Shown here piece by piece: positions 16,057 through 24,398 of a DNA stretch of 60,616 nucleotides. The translations under genes and the position numbers were made by a program. The stretch is from assembly GCA_017744415.1 (NCBI GenBank), contig JAGIBJ010000048.1, forward strand, positions 1-60,616. The letters run 5' to 3'. Source of the stretch: Solirubrobacteraceae bacterium (lineage in GTDB: Bacteria; Actinomycetota; Thermoleophilia; Solirubrobacterales; Solirubrobacteraceae). Under the pieces are notes generated by a model that was given only the letters and a program-made list of their open reading frames with translations, was not told where the DNA came from and made no database searches. The first letter of the stretch is position 1; every line of letters starts with the position of its first letter.

Positions 16057-17031
16057 ATGAGCGTTCCTCCGCTGCAGAACAAGCCGTGCGGTGGTCGGTA
16101 TTCCGACGTCGTCGCCGCGATCGGCAACACGCCGCTGATCGAGCTCAAGCGCCTCTCGCCCAAGCCGGGCGTGCGGATCTGGGCGAAGATGGAGTCGTTC
16201 AACCCGACCGGGTCCATCAAGGACCGCGTCGCGCGCGCCCTCATCGAGGACGCCGAGGAGAAGGGCGCGATCCGCCCCGGCGTCACCATCCTCGAGCCCA
16301 CCAGCGGCAACACCGGCATCGCACTGGCCATGATCGCCAAGCGCAAGGGCTACAAGCTCAAGGTCGTCATGCCCGACAACGTCACCCAGGAGCGCACGCA
16401 GCTCCTGAAGATGTACGGCGCAGAGATCGTCTACTCGCCCGGCAACCTTGGCAGCAACGGCGCCGTCGCCATGGCCGAGGAGATGGCCGCCGGCGACGAC
16501 AGCTATTACATGCCGTACCAGTACGGCAACCCGGCGAACCCGAACGCCCACTACAACGGCACCGCCCTCGAGATCCTCGACGAGCTCGACGGTCAGGTCG
16601 ACGCGTTCGTCGCTGGCCTCGGCACCGGCGGCACCCTGATGGGCCACGCCCGCCGCTTCAAGGAAGAGCTCGGCGATCGCGTCACGATCGTCGCCGCCGA
16701 GCCGATGCAGGGCGAGCCCGTCCAGGGCCTGCGCAGCCTCGACGACGGCTACATCCCGCCGATCATCGACCTCTCCCTGCTCGACCGGAAGATCTTCGTC
16801 ACCAACCGTGACGCCGTCGTCTGGACCCGCAAGCTCCTCGACGAGGAGAGCATCTTCGCCGGGGTGTCGTCGGGCGCCATCGCCCGCATCGCCGTCCGCA
16901 TCGCGAGTGAGATGGATGAAGGCAACGTCGTCTTCATCGTCTGCGATGACGGCTGGAAATACCTCTCCTCCGGCGTCTACACGCTGCCGGTCGACGAGGT
17001 CGCAAACCTCGACTCCACAGTCTGGTGGTAG
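16057..17031 (+). CDS. cysM: O-phosphoserine sulfhydrylase / cysteine synthase (CysM)
   Basis: 324-residue PLP enzyme. The PLP lysine is in NPTGSIKDRVARA, the phosphate loop is TSGNTGIAL, and QYGNPANPNAHYNGT, GLGTGGTLMG and FAGVSSGA are typical. The long C-terminal strand YLSSGVYTLPVDEVANLDST ending STVWW matches the mycobacterial CysM tail that closes over the active site. With CysO and Mec around it, the sulfur donor is most likely CysO thiocarboxylate and the acceptor O-phosphoserine. ATG 16057 is preferred over the in-frame ATG 16015. Confidence 0.95.
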   Translation: MSVPPLQNKPCGGRYSDVVAAIGNTPLIELKRLSPKPGVRIWAKMESFNPTGSIKDRVARALIEDAEEKGAIRPGVTILEPTSGNTGIALAMIAKRKGYKLKVVMPDNVTQERTQLLKMYGAEIVYSPGNLGSNGAVAMAEEMAAGDDSYYMPYQYGNPANPNAHYNGTALEILDELDGQVDAFVAGLGTGGTLMGHARRFKEELGDRVTIVAAEPMQGEPVQGLRSLDDGYIPPIIDLSLLDRKIFVTNRDAVVWTRKLLDEESIFAGVSSGAIARIAVRIASEMDEGNVVFIVCDDGWKYLSSGVYTLPVDEVANLDSTVWW

Positions 17032-17034
17032 GCC

Positions 17035-17238
17035 ATGCCTAACCTCGGTCCCGGCGAACTCATCGTCATCCTCGTCATCGCGCTCCTCGTGCTCGGCCCC
17101 AAGCGCCTCCCCGAGGCCGGCCGCTCCGTCGGCAAGGGCATCCGCGAGTTCAAGGACGCGATCACCGGGAAGGACGACGACGAGCCGACCCATCAGATCG
17201 CGAATCATCCGCACGATTCGCAACTCCCGCGCTCCTAG
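17035..17238 (+). CDS. tatA: Twin-arginine translocase subunit TatA/E
   Basis: 67 residues: one N-terminal membrane helix (GELIVILVIALLVLGPKRLP) followed by the amphipathic helix EAGRSVGKGIREFKDAI and a short charged tail, the TatA pattern. It starts 3 nt after the cysM stop, so the two are co-transcribed. TatA forms the pore for folded proteins. It is unrelated to cysteine synthesis and its placement inside that locus is unusual. tatC is not in the window. Confidence 0.93.
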   Translation: MPNLGPGELIVILVIALLVLGPKRLPEAGRSVGKGIREFKDAITGKDDDEPTHQIANHPHDSQLPRS

Positions 17239-17266
17239 CGGGAGGCGGCTGGAAGGCCGCCAACAC

Positions 17267-17272
17267 TAGGCT
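17267..17272 (+). promoter_or_regulatory. TAGGCT -10-like box for the Mec gene
   Basis: 6 nt (GGGGCC) before ATG 17279. Confidence 0.55.
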
Positions 17273-17278
17273 GGGGCC

Positions 17279-17677
17279 ATGGAGATCTCCGCCGAGCAGC
17301 TCGAGCTGATCACCGAGCACGCCCTTCGTGATGCGCCGAACGAGTGCTGCGGCCTGATCGCGGTGAAAGAGGGCGTCGTCACCCGCGTGCTGCCGGCCGA
17401 GAACGAGGCCCACAGCCCGCTGCGCTTCGAGATCAGCGGCAAGGCGCTGCTCCAGCTCATCGACTCGATCGAAGACGAGGGGGAGGAGCTCGGAGCCATC
17501 TACCACTCGCACACCCGCAGCGCGCCCTACCCCTCGCAGACCGACATCAACTTCGCCGCCGGCTGGCCCGGCATCGAATGGCTGATCGTCGGCACCGCCA
17601 CCGACGTGCCCGAGGTGCGCAGCTACCTCATCGACGGCGGCGAAGTCACCGACGTGCCCGTCGCTATCGCCGGCTGA
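17279..17677 (+). CDS. mec: Mec-type JAMM metalloprotease (CysO-cysteine peptidase)
   Basis: 132 residues. The JAMM zinc site is complete: E22 in APNECCGLI, and HSH with a distal Asp in YHSHTRSAPYPSQTD. In mycobacteria Mec releases cysteine from the CysO-Cys adduct. JAMM proteases of related clusters also trim extra residues after Gly-Gly, which this CysO would need. It lies downstream of cysM and tatA with its own promoter box. Confidence 0.93.
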   Translation: MEISAEQLELITEHALRDAPNECCGLIAVKEGVVTRVLPAENEAHSPLRFEISGKALLQLIDSIEDEGEELGAIYHSHTRSAPYPSQTDINFAAGWPGIEWLIVGTATDVPEVRSYLIDGGEVTDVPVAIAG

Positions 17678-17722
17678 GCACGCTTCGGACCTCGAGCGTC
17701 GGTCGGGGTCCATCGGCTCGTC

Positions 17723-17728
17723 TACGCT
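17723..17728 (+). promoter_or_regulatory. TACGCT -10-like box
   Basis: 6 nt before ATG 17735 of the DUF2007-like gene. Confidence 0.5.
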
Positions 17729-17734
17729 GCCCAC

Positions 17735-18022
17735 ATGGGCTGGTTGCGGAAGCTGATCGGGGAGCCGGGCCCCAAGATGGTGCGCGTCGCCGTCGCCCGG
17801 CACCAGCCCGAGATGGAGCTGCTGATGTCGCTGCTCCACGAGGCGCAGATCCCCGCGCGCACGCAGCGCACGGCCGGCTTCGACGTGCCCGACATGCTCG
17901 CCGCGGGCCCTCGCGACGTTCTCGTGCCCGAGCATCTCGAGCTCGACGCTCGCGCCGTGATCCAGCCGGTGATCGACGAGGCGAACGCCGCCGACGTCGA
18001 CCCGGCTGACGACGAGCGGTAG
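17735..18022 (+). CDS. DUF2007-like small protein
   Basis: 95 residues. The pattern VAVARHQPEMELLMSLLHEA followed by IPARTQRTAGFDVPDMLAAG and VLVPEHLELDARAVI fits DUF2007 (putative signal-transducing PII-like fold). It is cytosolic, with no membrane segment. It is convergent with the next gene. The role is unknown. Confidence 0.75.
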   Translation: MGWLRKLIGEPGPKMVRVAVARHQPEMELLMSLLHEAQIPARTQRTAGFDVPDMLAAGPRDVLVPEHLELDARAVIQPVIDEANAADVDPADDER

Positions 18023-18057
18023 CTCGGAGGGGCCGGCCGCGGCCCGAACGGCGCCGG

Positions 18058-19011
18058 TCAGTCGCCGCCGCGCTCGCGACGGCGCCGCGCCGAGCGTGCC
18101 GCGGCTCGCTCGGCCGCGGCATCGAGCTCGGCCTCCTCGGCCGCGCGCTGAGCCTCCTCCTGGGCAGCGCGCACCTCGGCCATCGCCTGCGCCATACGCT
18201 GCTCCTCGGCGCGGCGGGCCTCAGCCTCGGCGGCGGCCTTCGCCGTCGCCTCCTGGAGCACCACAGCCCGAGCGCGATCGAGGTCGTCGAGGAGCATGCG
18301 CCAGCGCACGTCGCGCTCCGTGCTCCCGAGGCCCGGCAGCGCCCGACCGATCCAGCCGTCGGCCGACGGCGGCAGAGGATCGCGCAGCAGGTGCACGAGC
18401 GCCGTGAGTCCGCGATCGCGGAGGACCAACTCGACGAGCGAGCCGCCCATCACCACCGCGTCGCGCATCGGCGGCGGCAGGTGGATCGCGCGGCGCTCCT
18501 TGCGGCGCAGCGCGATCACCGACGCGAGCATCGGCACCTGGCCCACCAGCGTCTGCCCGGCGCCCCACGCGAGCCAGAACCAGTCGCGGCGCCGCAGCGC
18601 CTTCTGGAGGCTCAGCGCCGGGTTCGCGTGACCGATCGCGAGGTGCGCGAGGCCAGCCGCGGGGGCACGGTCCATCGCATCGCGCAGGCTGATGTGGCCC
18701 TCGGTACCGCGCGCCAGGCGGTCGGGCGCGATGAGGTGGAGCGTCGACCCCGACGCCCACGAGGCCATGTACTTGCGGCCGTGGGTCTCGGTGAGCGCCA
18801 GCGCGGCGACGTACGCGGGCTGCGCGAGTGCCAGGGAGAAGGCCGTCGGGTGGACGACGACGGTGGGGTGGGGCGGGAGCACCAGCCCGTGGGCCTCAAG
18901 GCGCGCGGCGACGGTCTCCAGGACGTGGACGAGCTCCTCGACCTCCGTGCGCGAATCGTCATCGAATCGGACGCGGAAGAGGTTGGAGGTCGATTCGGTC
19001 CAGGTACCCAA
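18058..19011 (-). CDS. Hypothetical protein with C-terminal coiled coil
   Basis: 317 residues from a TTG at 19011; the start is uncertain. The N-terminal 210 residues look globular (TVVVHPTAFSLALAQPAYVA, GLAHLAIGHANPAL, DWFWLAWGAGQTLVGQ). Spacing of these segments recalls a metallopeptidase-like fold, but no HExxH is present. Residues about 240-317 are Ala/Arg/Glu-rich heptads, a long coiled coil. The hairpin 19040-19069 lies just upstream. No family is assigned. Confidence 0.72.
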   Translation of the reverse strand: MGTWTESTSNLFRVRFDDDSRTEVEELVHVLETVAARLEAHGLVLPPHPTVVVHPTAFSLALAQPAYVAALALTETHGRKYMASWASGSTLHLIAPDRLARGTEGHISLRDAMDRAPAAGLAHLAIGHANPALSLQKALRRRDWFWLAWGAGQTLVGQVPMLASVIALRRKERRAIHLPPPMRDAVVMGGSLVELVLRDRGLTALVHLLRDPLPPSADGWIGRALPGLGSTERDVRWRMLLDDLDRARAVVLQEATAKAAAEAEARRAEEQRMAQAMAEVRAAQEEAQRAAEEAELDAAAERAAARSARRRRERGGD

Positions 19012-19039
19012 GTGCAGTGAACGGTCTCAGAACGCAAGC

Positions 19040-19069
19040 GGGGCCGCCCCGCAACAGCGGAGCGGCCCC
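19040..19069 (-). terminator. Probable terminator of the DUF1802 gene
   Basis: A 13-bp stem with one A-C mismatch (19040-19052 with 19057-19069), AACA loop, then GCTTGCGTTCT on the minus strand; 22 nt after the DUF1802 stop. Confidence 0.6.
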
Positions 19070-19091
19070 GATCGCAAGGCGTGATGCGTGG

Positions 19092-19721
19092 TTACGCGAG
19101 TGCCGGAACCGAAGCGCCGCGGCAGACGGCCTCGATCTCGCTGGCGGCACGCTCGAACTCGTCGTCGCAGAGCACCGGAGTGCCCTCGAACGGGAGGTCG
19201 CGCTGGATCTCAAGCCACGAGCGGGTGCCGAACTCGTCCTTGACGCGCACGGTCACCGGACGCGGGATCCGGTAGGCGCGGAGCAGGAGGACGTGGAGGG
19301 GCTCACGCGGCTTCCACTGGAGGCGGCGAGTCGCGTAGGCGGGCGTCCACACGTAGAACGGCGACAGGGCATCGACGATGCGCGGGTCGCTGATCGTGAA
19401 GCTGGCGGTCACCTCGGCCCAGGCACGGATGCGCACGCGCTCCGGCTGCACGATGCCACCGTGGAGGACGTGCTGATCCGACGGCTCACCGTCGGGCCAG
19501 ACACCCTCCTCGAGGGCGCGGCGGAGCTCCGGCTGGTGCGACTCGCGAACGAGATCAGCACGCTGGTGATCGAAACTCGGGTAGAGGAAGAACTTGGAAT
19601 GGTCGAGCTTGAAGCGGTCGTCTCCGCCAGCATTGGCGCCCCCCTTACGGAGGGTGAGCAGCTGCTCGCCCTCAGCGAGCGCGCGGACGGTGACCGCCCA
19701 TTCCTTGAAAGCAATCGGCAT
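19092..19721 (-). CDS. DUF1802 family protein
   Basis: 209 residues from ATG 19721 (MPIAFKEWAVTVRALAEGEQ). The segment LLTLRKGG followed by SKFFLYPSFDHQRADLVRES is the signature of DUF1802 proteins. The fold resembles a nuclease or nucleotide-binding domain, but activity has not been established to my knowledge. The upstream in-frame extension to 19814 is not conserved-looking. It has no signal peptide. Confidence 0.82.
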   Translation of the reverse strand: MPIAFKEWAVTVRALAEGEQLLTLRKGGANAGGDDRFKLDHSKFFLYPSFDHQRADLVRESHQPELRRALEEGVWPDGEPSDQHVLHGGIVQPERVRIRAWAEVTASFTISDPRIVDALSPFYVWTPAYATRRLQWKPREPLHVLLLRAYRIPRPVTVRVKDEFGTRSWLEIQRDLPFEGTPVLCDDEFERAASEIEAVCRGASVPALA

Positions 19722-19917
19722 AGAAAGAGCGGGGGATATGGAGGTGCGGAAGCTGCGCGCAGAGAGCGGGCGCAGCAGGCCTTCGACACTAACGAGTCGG
19801 TCACAACTTTCCAAGGGGATCGGAGCGGACGACGGTCACAGAAGGGACGTTGTCTGGACGGTCGTCCGAGTTGCCCGTGCGTGTCCGGCGACACGGCGTC
19901 CCGGCGCCAGGAACGAC

Positions 19918-19947
19918 AGAGGGCCAGACCTCCCGGTCTGGCCCTCT
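19918..19947. terminator. Perfect 13-bp hairpin, probable terminator
   Basis: AGAGGGCCAGACC pairs with GGTCTGGCCCTCT across TCCC. The flank has GTCGTT on the minus side and GCGTCGT on the plus side, so direction is unclear; it probably backs up the hairpin at 19965. Confidence 0.75.
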
Positions 19948-19964
19948 GCGTCGTAAAACACGGC

Positions 19965-20000
19965 CGGCCGGAGCACTCCCACCCAAGGATGCTCCGGCCG
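19965..20000 (-). terminator. Bidirectional terminator
   Basis: CGGCCGGAGCA (19965-19975) pairs perfectly with TGCTCCGGCCG (19990-20000), loop 14 nt. On the minus strand GTGTTTTACG follows shortly after; on the plus strand TTTCGCCGTT follows. It ends the transcript of the minus-strand gene at 20063. Confidence 0.75.
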
Positions 20001-20062
20001 TTTCGCCGTTGTCGTCCCGCTTGCCCGGGGTCCCAGTCCCGGGGCGTGCGATCTGCTGCGCG

Positions 20063-20485
20063 TTACGCCGCGATCGCTGCGAGTTCGTCGGTCTCCGCGA
20101 GATGCTGGTGCGACGGGCAGTACCCGTTGCGCGGAAGACCAGGTCGTTGGCACGGTGCGCCCCGGCGCGTGAATGCGCGGCATTGCACGTGGCGGCCGGC
20201 GGTCGCGGCCTCGGGGTTCTCGTCGATCCAGCGGATGATCGCGCGGAGGTAAGCCCGGATCGTCTGGAAGGCCTGGGCCTGGTGATCGATCGGGAAGTAC
20301 GCGCGCACCTCGTGGAAGAGCCACCGTGAGGGGTTCTTGAAGTAGTAGCGGTCCGTGACCAGCCGGTCCGTCGCGGCCTCGCATGCGCTGAGCACGGCCT
20401 GCTGTGCAGCAGCTGCACGGGCAGGGTCGTCCTCGCGGATGAGCGGGGCGAGTTCACGGTAGATGGCGCGGCTGAGTTGGTGCAT
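20063..20485 (-). CDS. Protein with C-terminal CxxH-type zinc-binding motif, 140 aa
   Basis: Starts at ATG 20485 (MHQLSRAIYRELAPLIREDD) with GAAAGGA just upstream; a GTG at 20545 is also open. The N-terminal 95 residues are helical. The C-terminus has C-x9-C-x10-C-x2-H (CRAFTRRGAPC and later GYCPSH). This is the small treble-clef-like motif found in many DNA-associated proteins and often written CxxxTxxGxxC...YCxxH. DNA or RNA binding is possible. It stands alone between terminators and nadB. Confidence 0.72.
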   Translation of the reverse strand: MHQLSRAIYRELAPLIREDDPARAAAAQQAVLSACEAATDRLVTDRYYFKNPSRWLFHEVRAYFPIDHQAQAFQTIRAYLRAIIRWIDENPEAATAGRHVQCRAFTRRGAPCQRPGLPRNGYCPSHQHLAETDELAAIAA

Positions 20486-20631
20486 GGTGTCCTTTCGGGC
20501 ACCGCCCATGCTCTGCCTCGGGCGTGTGTGCGGCGTGGCGGCCACGTTAGAGCCGTGTTAAGACACCGCCCATCGAATGTTACGGACCGTGCGCGCCCAG
20601 CAACCCCGGTACGCCGAGGTCGTGGCGCGCG

Positions 20632-22095
20632 CTAATCCCAGGCCTCGAACCGGGCGGTGCCGGTCGCCGGATCGACCACCGTGTGGAGGCCGTCCAGCGA
20701 CGGGTCCTGCTCGGGGTGGTCGCGGCGCTGGTGGGCGCCGCGGCTCTCCGTGCGCGCCAATGCGCAGGCGGCGATCCAGCGCGCCATGGGAAGCGGCGCC
20801 TCGAGCAGCTCGCCGAGCAGGGCCGGGTCGCGGAGCACGCCGGCACAGCGCCAGATCTCGTCGCGGATCTCGCGGGTCGGGATCGGCAGCTCCTGGGCGG
20901 GCCCGGGACGGCGAGCGGGATCGCCGGCGAGCGCCGGGAGGTCGAGTGCGGCGTCGGCGGCGCGCGAGCCCCAGACGAGGCATTCGCTGAGCGAGTTCGA
21001 CGCGAGGCGGTTCGCGCCGTGCAGGCCGGTGTTGGAGGTCTCGCCGACGGCGAAGAGGCCGTCGACCGTGCTGCGGCCGTAGAGGTCGACCACGACTCCG
21101 CCCATCATGTAGTGAGAGGCCGGGGCGACCGGGACGAGATCCTTGGTCGGCTCGATCCCGGCGTCGCGGAGCGCGGAGACGACGTTGGGGAACTGCGTCG
21201 GCTCCACCATGCGCATGTCGAGTGAGACGTGCGTCGCGCCCGTCTTCTCGAGGAGGAGCGTGATGGCGCGGGCCACCTCGTCGCGCGGGGCCAGTTCCTC
21301 GACGAATCGCTCGCCGTCCGGGCCGTAGAGCTTCGCGCCCTCGCCTCGGATGGCTTCGGTGACGAGGAAGCCCTCGCGGCCCTTCACGCCGATGAGCGCA
21401 GTGGGGTGGAACTGGAGGAACTCGAGGTCGGCGAGCTCGGCGCCGGCCTGCGCGGCGAGCATCATGCCGATGCCCTGCGAGCCCGGCGGATTCGTGGTGC
21501 GGCGCCAGAGTGCGGCGGCGCCGCCGGTGGCCATCACGGTCGCGCGCGCGAGCACGGCGTCGCCATCTTCGAGCAGGACGCCGATCGCGCGGCCGTCCTC
21601 GGTCCAGATGGAGGCCGCGCGACGACCCTCGAGCACCGTGATGCGCTCATGCTCGGCGGCCAGCGCGGAGAGCTGGCGGACGATGCGGCGGCCGGTGGCG
21701 CTGCCGCCAGCATGCACCACGCGTCGCTGCGTGTGACCGCCCTCGAGCCCGAGCGCCATGCGTCCTTGGCGGTCGGCGTCGAACCGCACGCCGAAGGCCT
21801 GGAGACGGGCGACGTGGGTCGGGGCCTCCGCCACGAGCACCTCGGCGGCCGAGCGGCGCACGAGGCCGCGGCCGGCGCGCTCGGTGTCGGCAAGGTGGGC
21901 GTCTGGGGAGTCGTCGAGCGCGAGTGCCGCGGCGACGCCGCCTTGGGCCCAGTAGCTCGCGGTCTGCGCGAGCGGGGTGGCGGACACGAGCGCCACACGG
22001 GCGCCGCGGCCCGCGGCCTGCAGTGCGCAGTAGAGGCCCGCGGCACCGGCGCCGACCACGCACAGGTCGGCCTGCGTGATCGCGGCCGACGTCAC
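20632..22095 (-). CDS. nadB: L-aspartate oxidase
   Basis: 487-residue FAD enzyme that turns aspartate into iminoaspartate, the first step of de novo NAD synthesis. The FAD Rossmann motif VVGAGAAGLYCALQAAGRG is at the N-terminus. SYWAQGGVAAAL, the active-site region APRDEVARAI and HGANRLASNSLSECLVWG follow. It starts at GTG 22095, which overlaps the TGA of the upstream gene (GTGA). nadA and nadC are not in the window. Confidence 0.94.
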   Translation of the reverse strand: MTSAAITQADLCVVGAGAAGLYCALQAAGRGARVALVSATPLAQTASYWAQGGVAAALALDDSPDAHLADTERAGRGLVRRSAAEVLVAEAPTHVARLQAFGVRFDADRQGRMALGLEGGHTQRRVVHAGGSATGRRIVRQLSALAAEHERITVLEGRRAASIWTEDGRAIGVLLEDGDAVLARATVMATGGAAALWRRTTNPPGSQGIGMMLAAQAGAELADLEFLQFHPTALIGVKGREGFLVTEAIRGEGAKLYGPDGERFVEELAPRDEVARAITLLLEKTGATHVSLDMRMVEPTQFPNVVSALRDAGIEPTKDLVPVAPASHYMMGGVVVDLYGRSTVDGLFAVGETSNTGLHGANRLASNSLSECLVWGSRAADAALDLPALAGDPARRPGPAQELPIPTREIRDEIWRCAGVLRDPALLGELLEAPLPMARWIAACALARTESRGAHQRRDHPEQDPSLDGLHTVVDPATGTARFEAWD

Positions 22096-23294
22096 GAGTT
22101 GCTGGTGGGCGCGGCGTCCTCGGGGCGAGGTGCGCCGCACTGGACGCAGAATCGGTCACGCGGACCGAGCAGCGCCGTACAGGTGAGGCAGCGGACGACG
22201 CCCAGCTGGGCGACCGTCTCCGCCGGACCGTCGTCGTCGAGCACCTGCTCGATCGCGGCCAGCTCGCTGTCGATGTCGGCGAGCTCGTCGGTGCGGCGGC
22301 GCATCAGCGAGCCGCCGGTCGGATCGCCGAACCGCCGTTGGTCGAGGACGATGGCACCGAGCTCGAGCAGGCCGGCGTCGCGCCGCGCACGCAGCGACTT
22401 CGCACGGCGGCGCAGCGCCGCGCGCTCGCCGAACGTGGGTTTCTCAGGCGGCTCAGGGCTGGGCGGCAGGATCGCGGGGCGCGGATCCGACTCGTGCGTG
22501 GGCCGTGTGGCGGCAGGCGCCGACGGGGCTGCCGCCTCCGGCTGCGGTGCACCCGTCGGCGTGTCGCGGGCCGGGCGCAGTCGGCCCAGGAGGCCACCCG
22601 CGCGCTTGGCCTTGGCGCCGTCGGGGGGCGGCGCGAGCGCGGCGCCCGCGGTCGGATCCGGCTTGGCGGCCGGCTCGGAAGGGATCTCGACGGCGAGCGC
22701 CGCCGCGTTCGTCGTCGGGGCCTCGTCGTGGGTAGCAGCGTCGAGGTCCGTGGCCTCAGGCTCGGGCGAAGACTCGGGGAAGGTGGGGGCGTCGGCCTTC
22801 GGCTCGTCGGCCTCGGCCGGTTCGAAGCGCGGCGTAGGGGACGACTGGGGCCAGACCGTGCCGCCGGAGAACGGCTCGTCGGACTCCAGCTCGGCGTCGG
22901 CGGGCCCGGCGTCGGCCGCGGGGGCCGGATCTGGCGACGGCACGAGCTCGGGGGACGCCGGCTCCTCGCGCGGCGGCAGGACCGGCGGCGACATCGTTGG
23001 GCCGTCGGGCTCCGGAGCCGGCACGGCGTTCGTGATCAGGGTCGGCTGGTCGGCCGGCGACTCCGACGCGGGAGCGATCGGTGCCACCGGCTCGGGCGGG
23101 AGCGTGAGCGCGGGCTGCTCATCGGTCGGCTGCTCCGCGACGACGGGCACTTCGCCGGTGGGTTGTTCGTCCTCTGGGCCTGACGCCGTCGACGCGCCGG
23201 ACGCCGTCGCGAACTCGTCCTCCTCGCCGGGCCGGCCGGCGCGCTGCGCCAGTGACTTGAGGCGCTGGGAGAGGGGACTGCGATCGCGGGCCAT
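22092..23294 (-). CDS. Long disordered protein with C-terminal zinc ribbon
   Basis: 400 residues. Residues about 20-300 are Pro/Ala/Glu-rich low complexity, apparently disordered. A helical segment follows (ERAALRRRAKSLRARRDAGL), then a zinc ribbon with CLTCTALLGPRDRFCVQCG. It starts at ATG 23294 (MARDRSPLSQRLKSLAQRAG). It overlaps nadB by 4 nt, so the two are translated together. No function is assigned. Confidence 0.75.
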   Translation of the reverse strand: MARDRSPLSQRLKSLAQRAGRPGEEDEFATASGASTASGPEDEQPTGEVPVVAEQPTDEQPALTLPPEPVAPIAPASESPADQPTLITNAVPAPEPDGPTMSPPVLPPREEPASPELVPSPDPAPAADAGPADAELESDEPFSGGTVWPQSSPTPRFEPAEADEPKADAPTFPESSPEPEATDLDAATHDEAPTTNAAALAVEIPSEPAAKPDPTAGAALAPPPDGAKAKRAGGLLGRLRPARDTPTGAPQPEAAAPSAPAATRPTHESDPRPAILPPSPEPPEKPTFGERAALRRRAKSLRARRDAGLLELGAIVLDQRRFGDPTGGSLMRRRTDELADIDSELAAIEQVLDDDGPAETVAQLGVVRCLTCTALLGPRDRFCVQCGAPRPEDAAPTSNS

Positions 23295-23332
23295 GGTGCG
23301 TGAGCAGGGCGTGGTGGCGCCCGGCGCGGAGT

Positions 23333-24265
23333 CTACCCCTGGCTCTGGCGGTGGGCCTCGGTCGCACCGCGCCATGCGTCGACGAGCCGCGCGGCCATCG
23401 CGTCCGACGACCAGCGGCCCACATGCTCCCGGCCCCCGTCGTGCTGTGCATCCGCGGCGATCGCCTCGTCGACGGCCCGCCGCCACACCTCGAGATCGAA
23501 CGCCTCGCAGGTGCACCACGGGAGCGGGTCGAGCACCTCGCGGTGCGCGCCGGTCGGCGTCGCGATCACGGGCGTGCCGCAGGCGGCGGCCTCCGCGGCC
23601 GCCATGCCGAAGGTCTCCCAGGTCGACGGGCAGAGCACGACGCTCGCGGCGTTGAGCCAGAGGTGCATCCGCTCGCGTGGTTCGTGCCCGAGCGCGACGA
23701 GGTGGTGCCCACGGCTCGCAGCCGCAGCGAGATCGTGGCGCTTGTTCGGTCGGGTCGGGTCGTAGGGGAACAGCGCGAACGGCGACGACGGATCGAGCCC
23801 CAGCGCCGTGCGGGCCTCCGCCCGCGTGAGCGGCGTGAACTGTGCCATGTCGATCCCGCACGGGAGCACCTGCGCGCGCACGCGCTGCGCGTGGGGGAGG
23901 AGGCCGATCGCGTGCTCGGAAGGGACGCCGACGACGTCGTAGCGCGGGAGCAGCGCGGTGGTGACGCGCCGCGAGCGAGGGCTGATGAGATCGGTCCCGT
24001 GGAGCGTGACGCCGTGGATCTCACCACGGGACGCCAGCGCCGGGAGGGCGGTGAGACCGAAATGCGCGTGCACCACGTCGAACCGGCCGAGCCGCCGCAG
24101 TGCGGGGACCGCGCGCAGGTAGTTGATGCCGCCGGGCGGAAACGTCGCCAGCTCGAGCTCCACGTCGCCGCGCCGGCGGAGCGCCTCAACCTGGTCGCGG
24201 ACGAAGGTTCCGAGCGCCGGCCGCTCGGCCGTCGGCCACATGTTGCTGACGATCAGAGCCCGCAC
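23333..24265 (-). CDS. Family-4-type glycosyltransferase
   Basis: 310 residues from GTG 24265 (VRALIVSNMWPTAERPALGT). The N-terminal domain has VVHAHFGLTALPA and THLHGTD-like VTLHGTDLISP. The C-terminal domain has VLCPSTWETFGMAAAEAAAC and GTPVIATPTGAHREVL, which includes the conserved E-x7-E nucleotide-sugar site. It is a GT-B fold enzyme of the GT4 group; donor and acceptor are unknown. Frame sequence upstream of 24265 is open but not conserved-looking. Confidence 0.88.
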   Translation of the reverse strand: MRALIVSNMWPTAERPALGTFVRDQVEALRRRGDVELELATFPPGGINYLRAVPALRRLGRFDVVHAHFGLTALPALASRGEIHGVTLHGTDLISPRSRRVTTALLPRYDVVGVPSEHAIGLLPHAQRVRAQVLPCGIDMAQFTPLTRAEARTALGLDPSSPFALFPYDPTRPNKRHDLAAAASRGHHLVALGHEPRERMHLWLNAASVVLCPSTWETFGMAAAEAAACGTPVIATPTGAHREVLDPLPWCTCEAFDLEVWRRAVDEAIAADAQHDGGREHVGRWSSDAMAARLVDAWRGATEAHRQSQG

Positions 24266-24398
24266 GCCTGCCGCAGTATGCGCTCGTCCGCGGCGGGGCG
24301 GCCCCGCGTGCGCAGTTCCGTTGCGATCTCGCGCGTGAAACGTCGCGGAGTGGTGGCCTGCCGTGACACCTCGCTTGTGAGGGTGCTGGGAGACACCG

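Larger units (their letters stand above)
19722..20062. other. Intergenic region with two back-to-back terminators
   Basis: 341 bases without a believable gene. It carries hairpins at 19918-19947 and 19965-20000 and, to their left, the promoter region of the DUF1802 gene. Confidence 0.6.

Noticed and set aside
18058..19011. Metallopeptidase assignment
   Set aside because: The segment GLAHLAIGHANP recalls such folds but lacks HExxH; called hypothetical instead.
21229..23655. 808-codon plus-strand ORF
   Set aside because: Antisense to nadB and the zinc-ribbon gene, both of which have recognisable ends and motifs.
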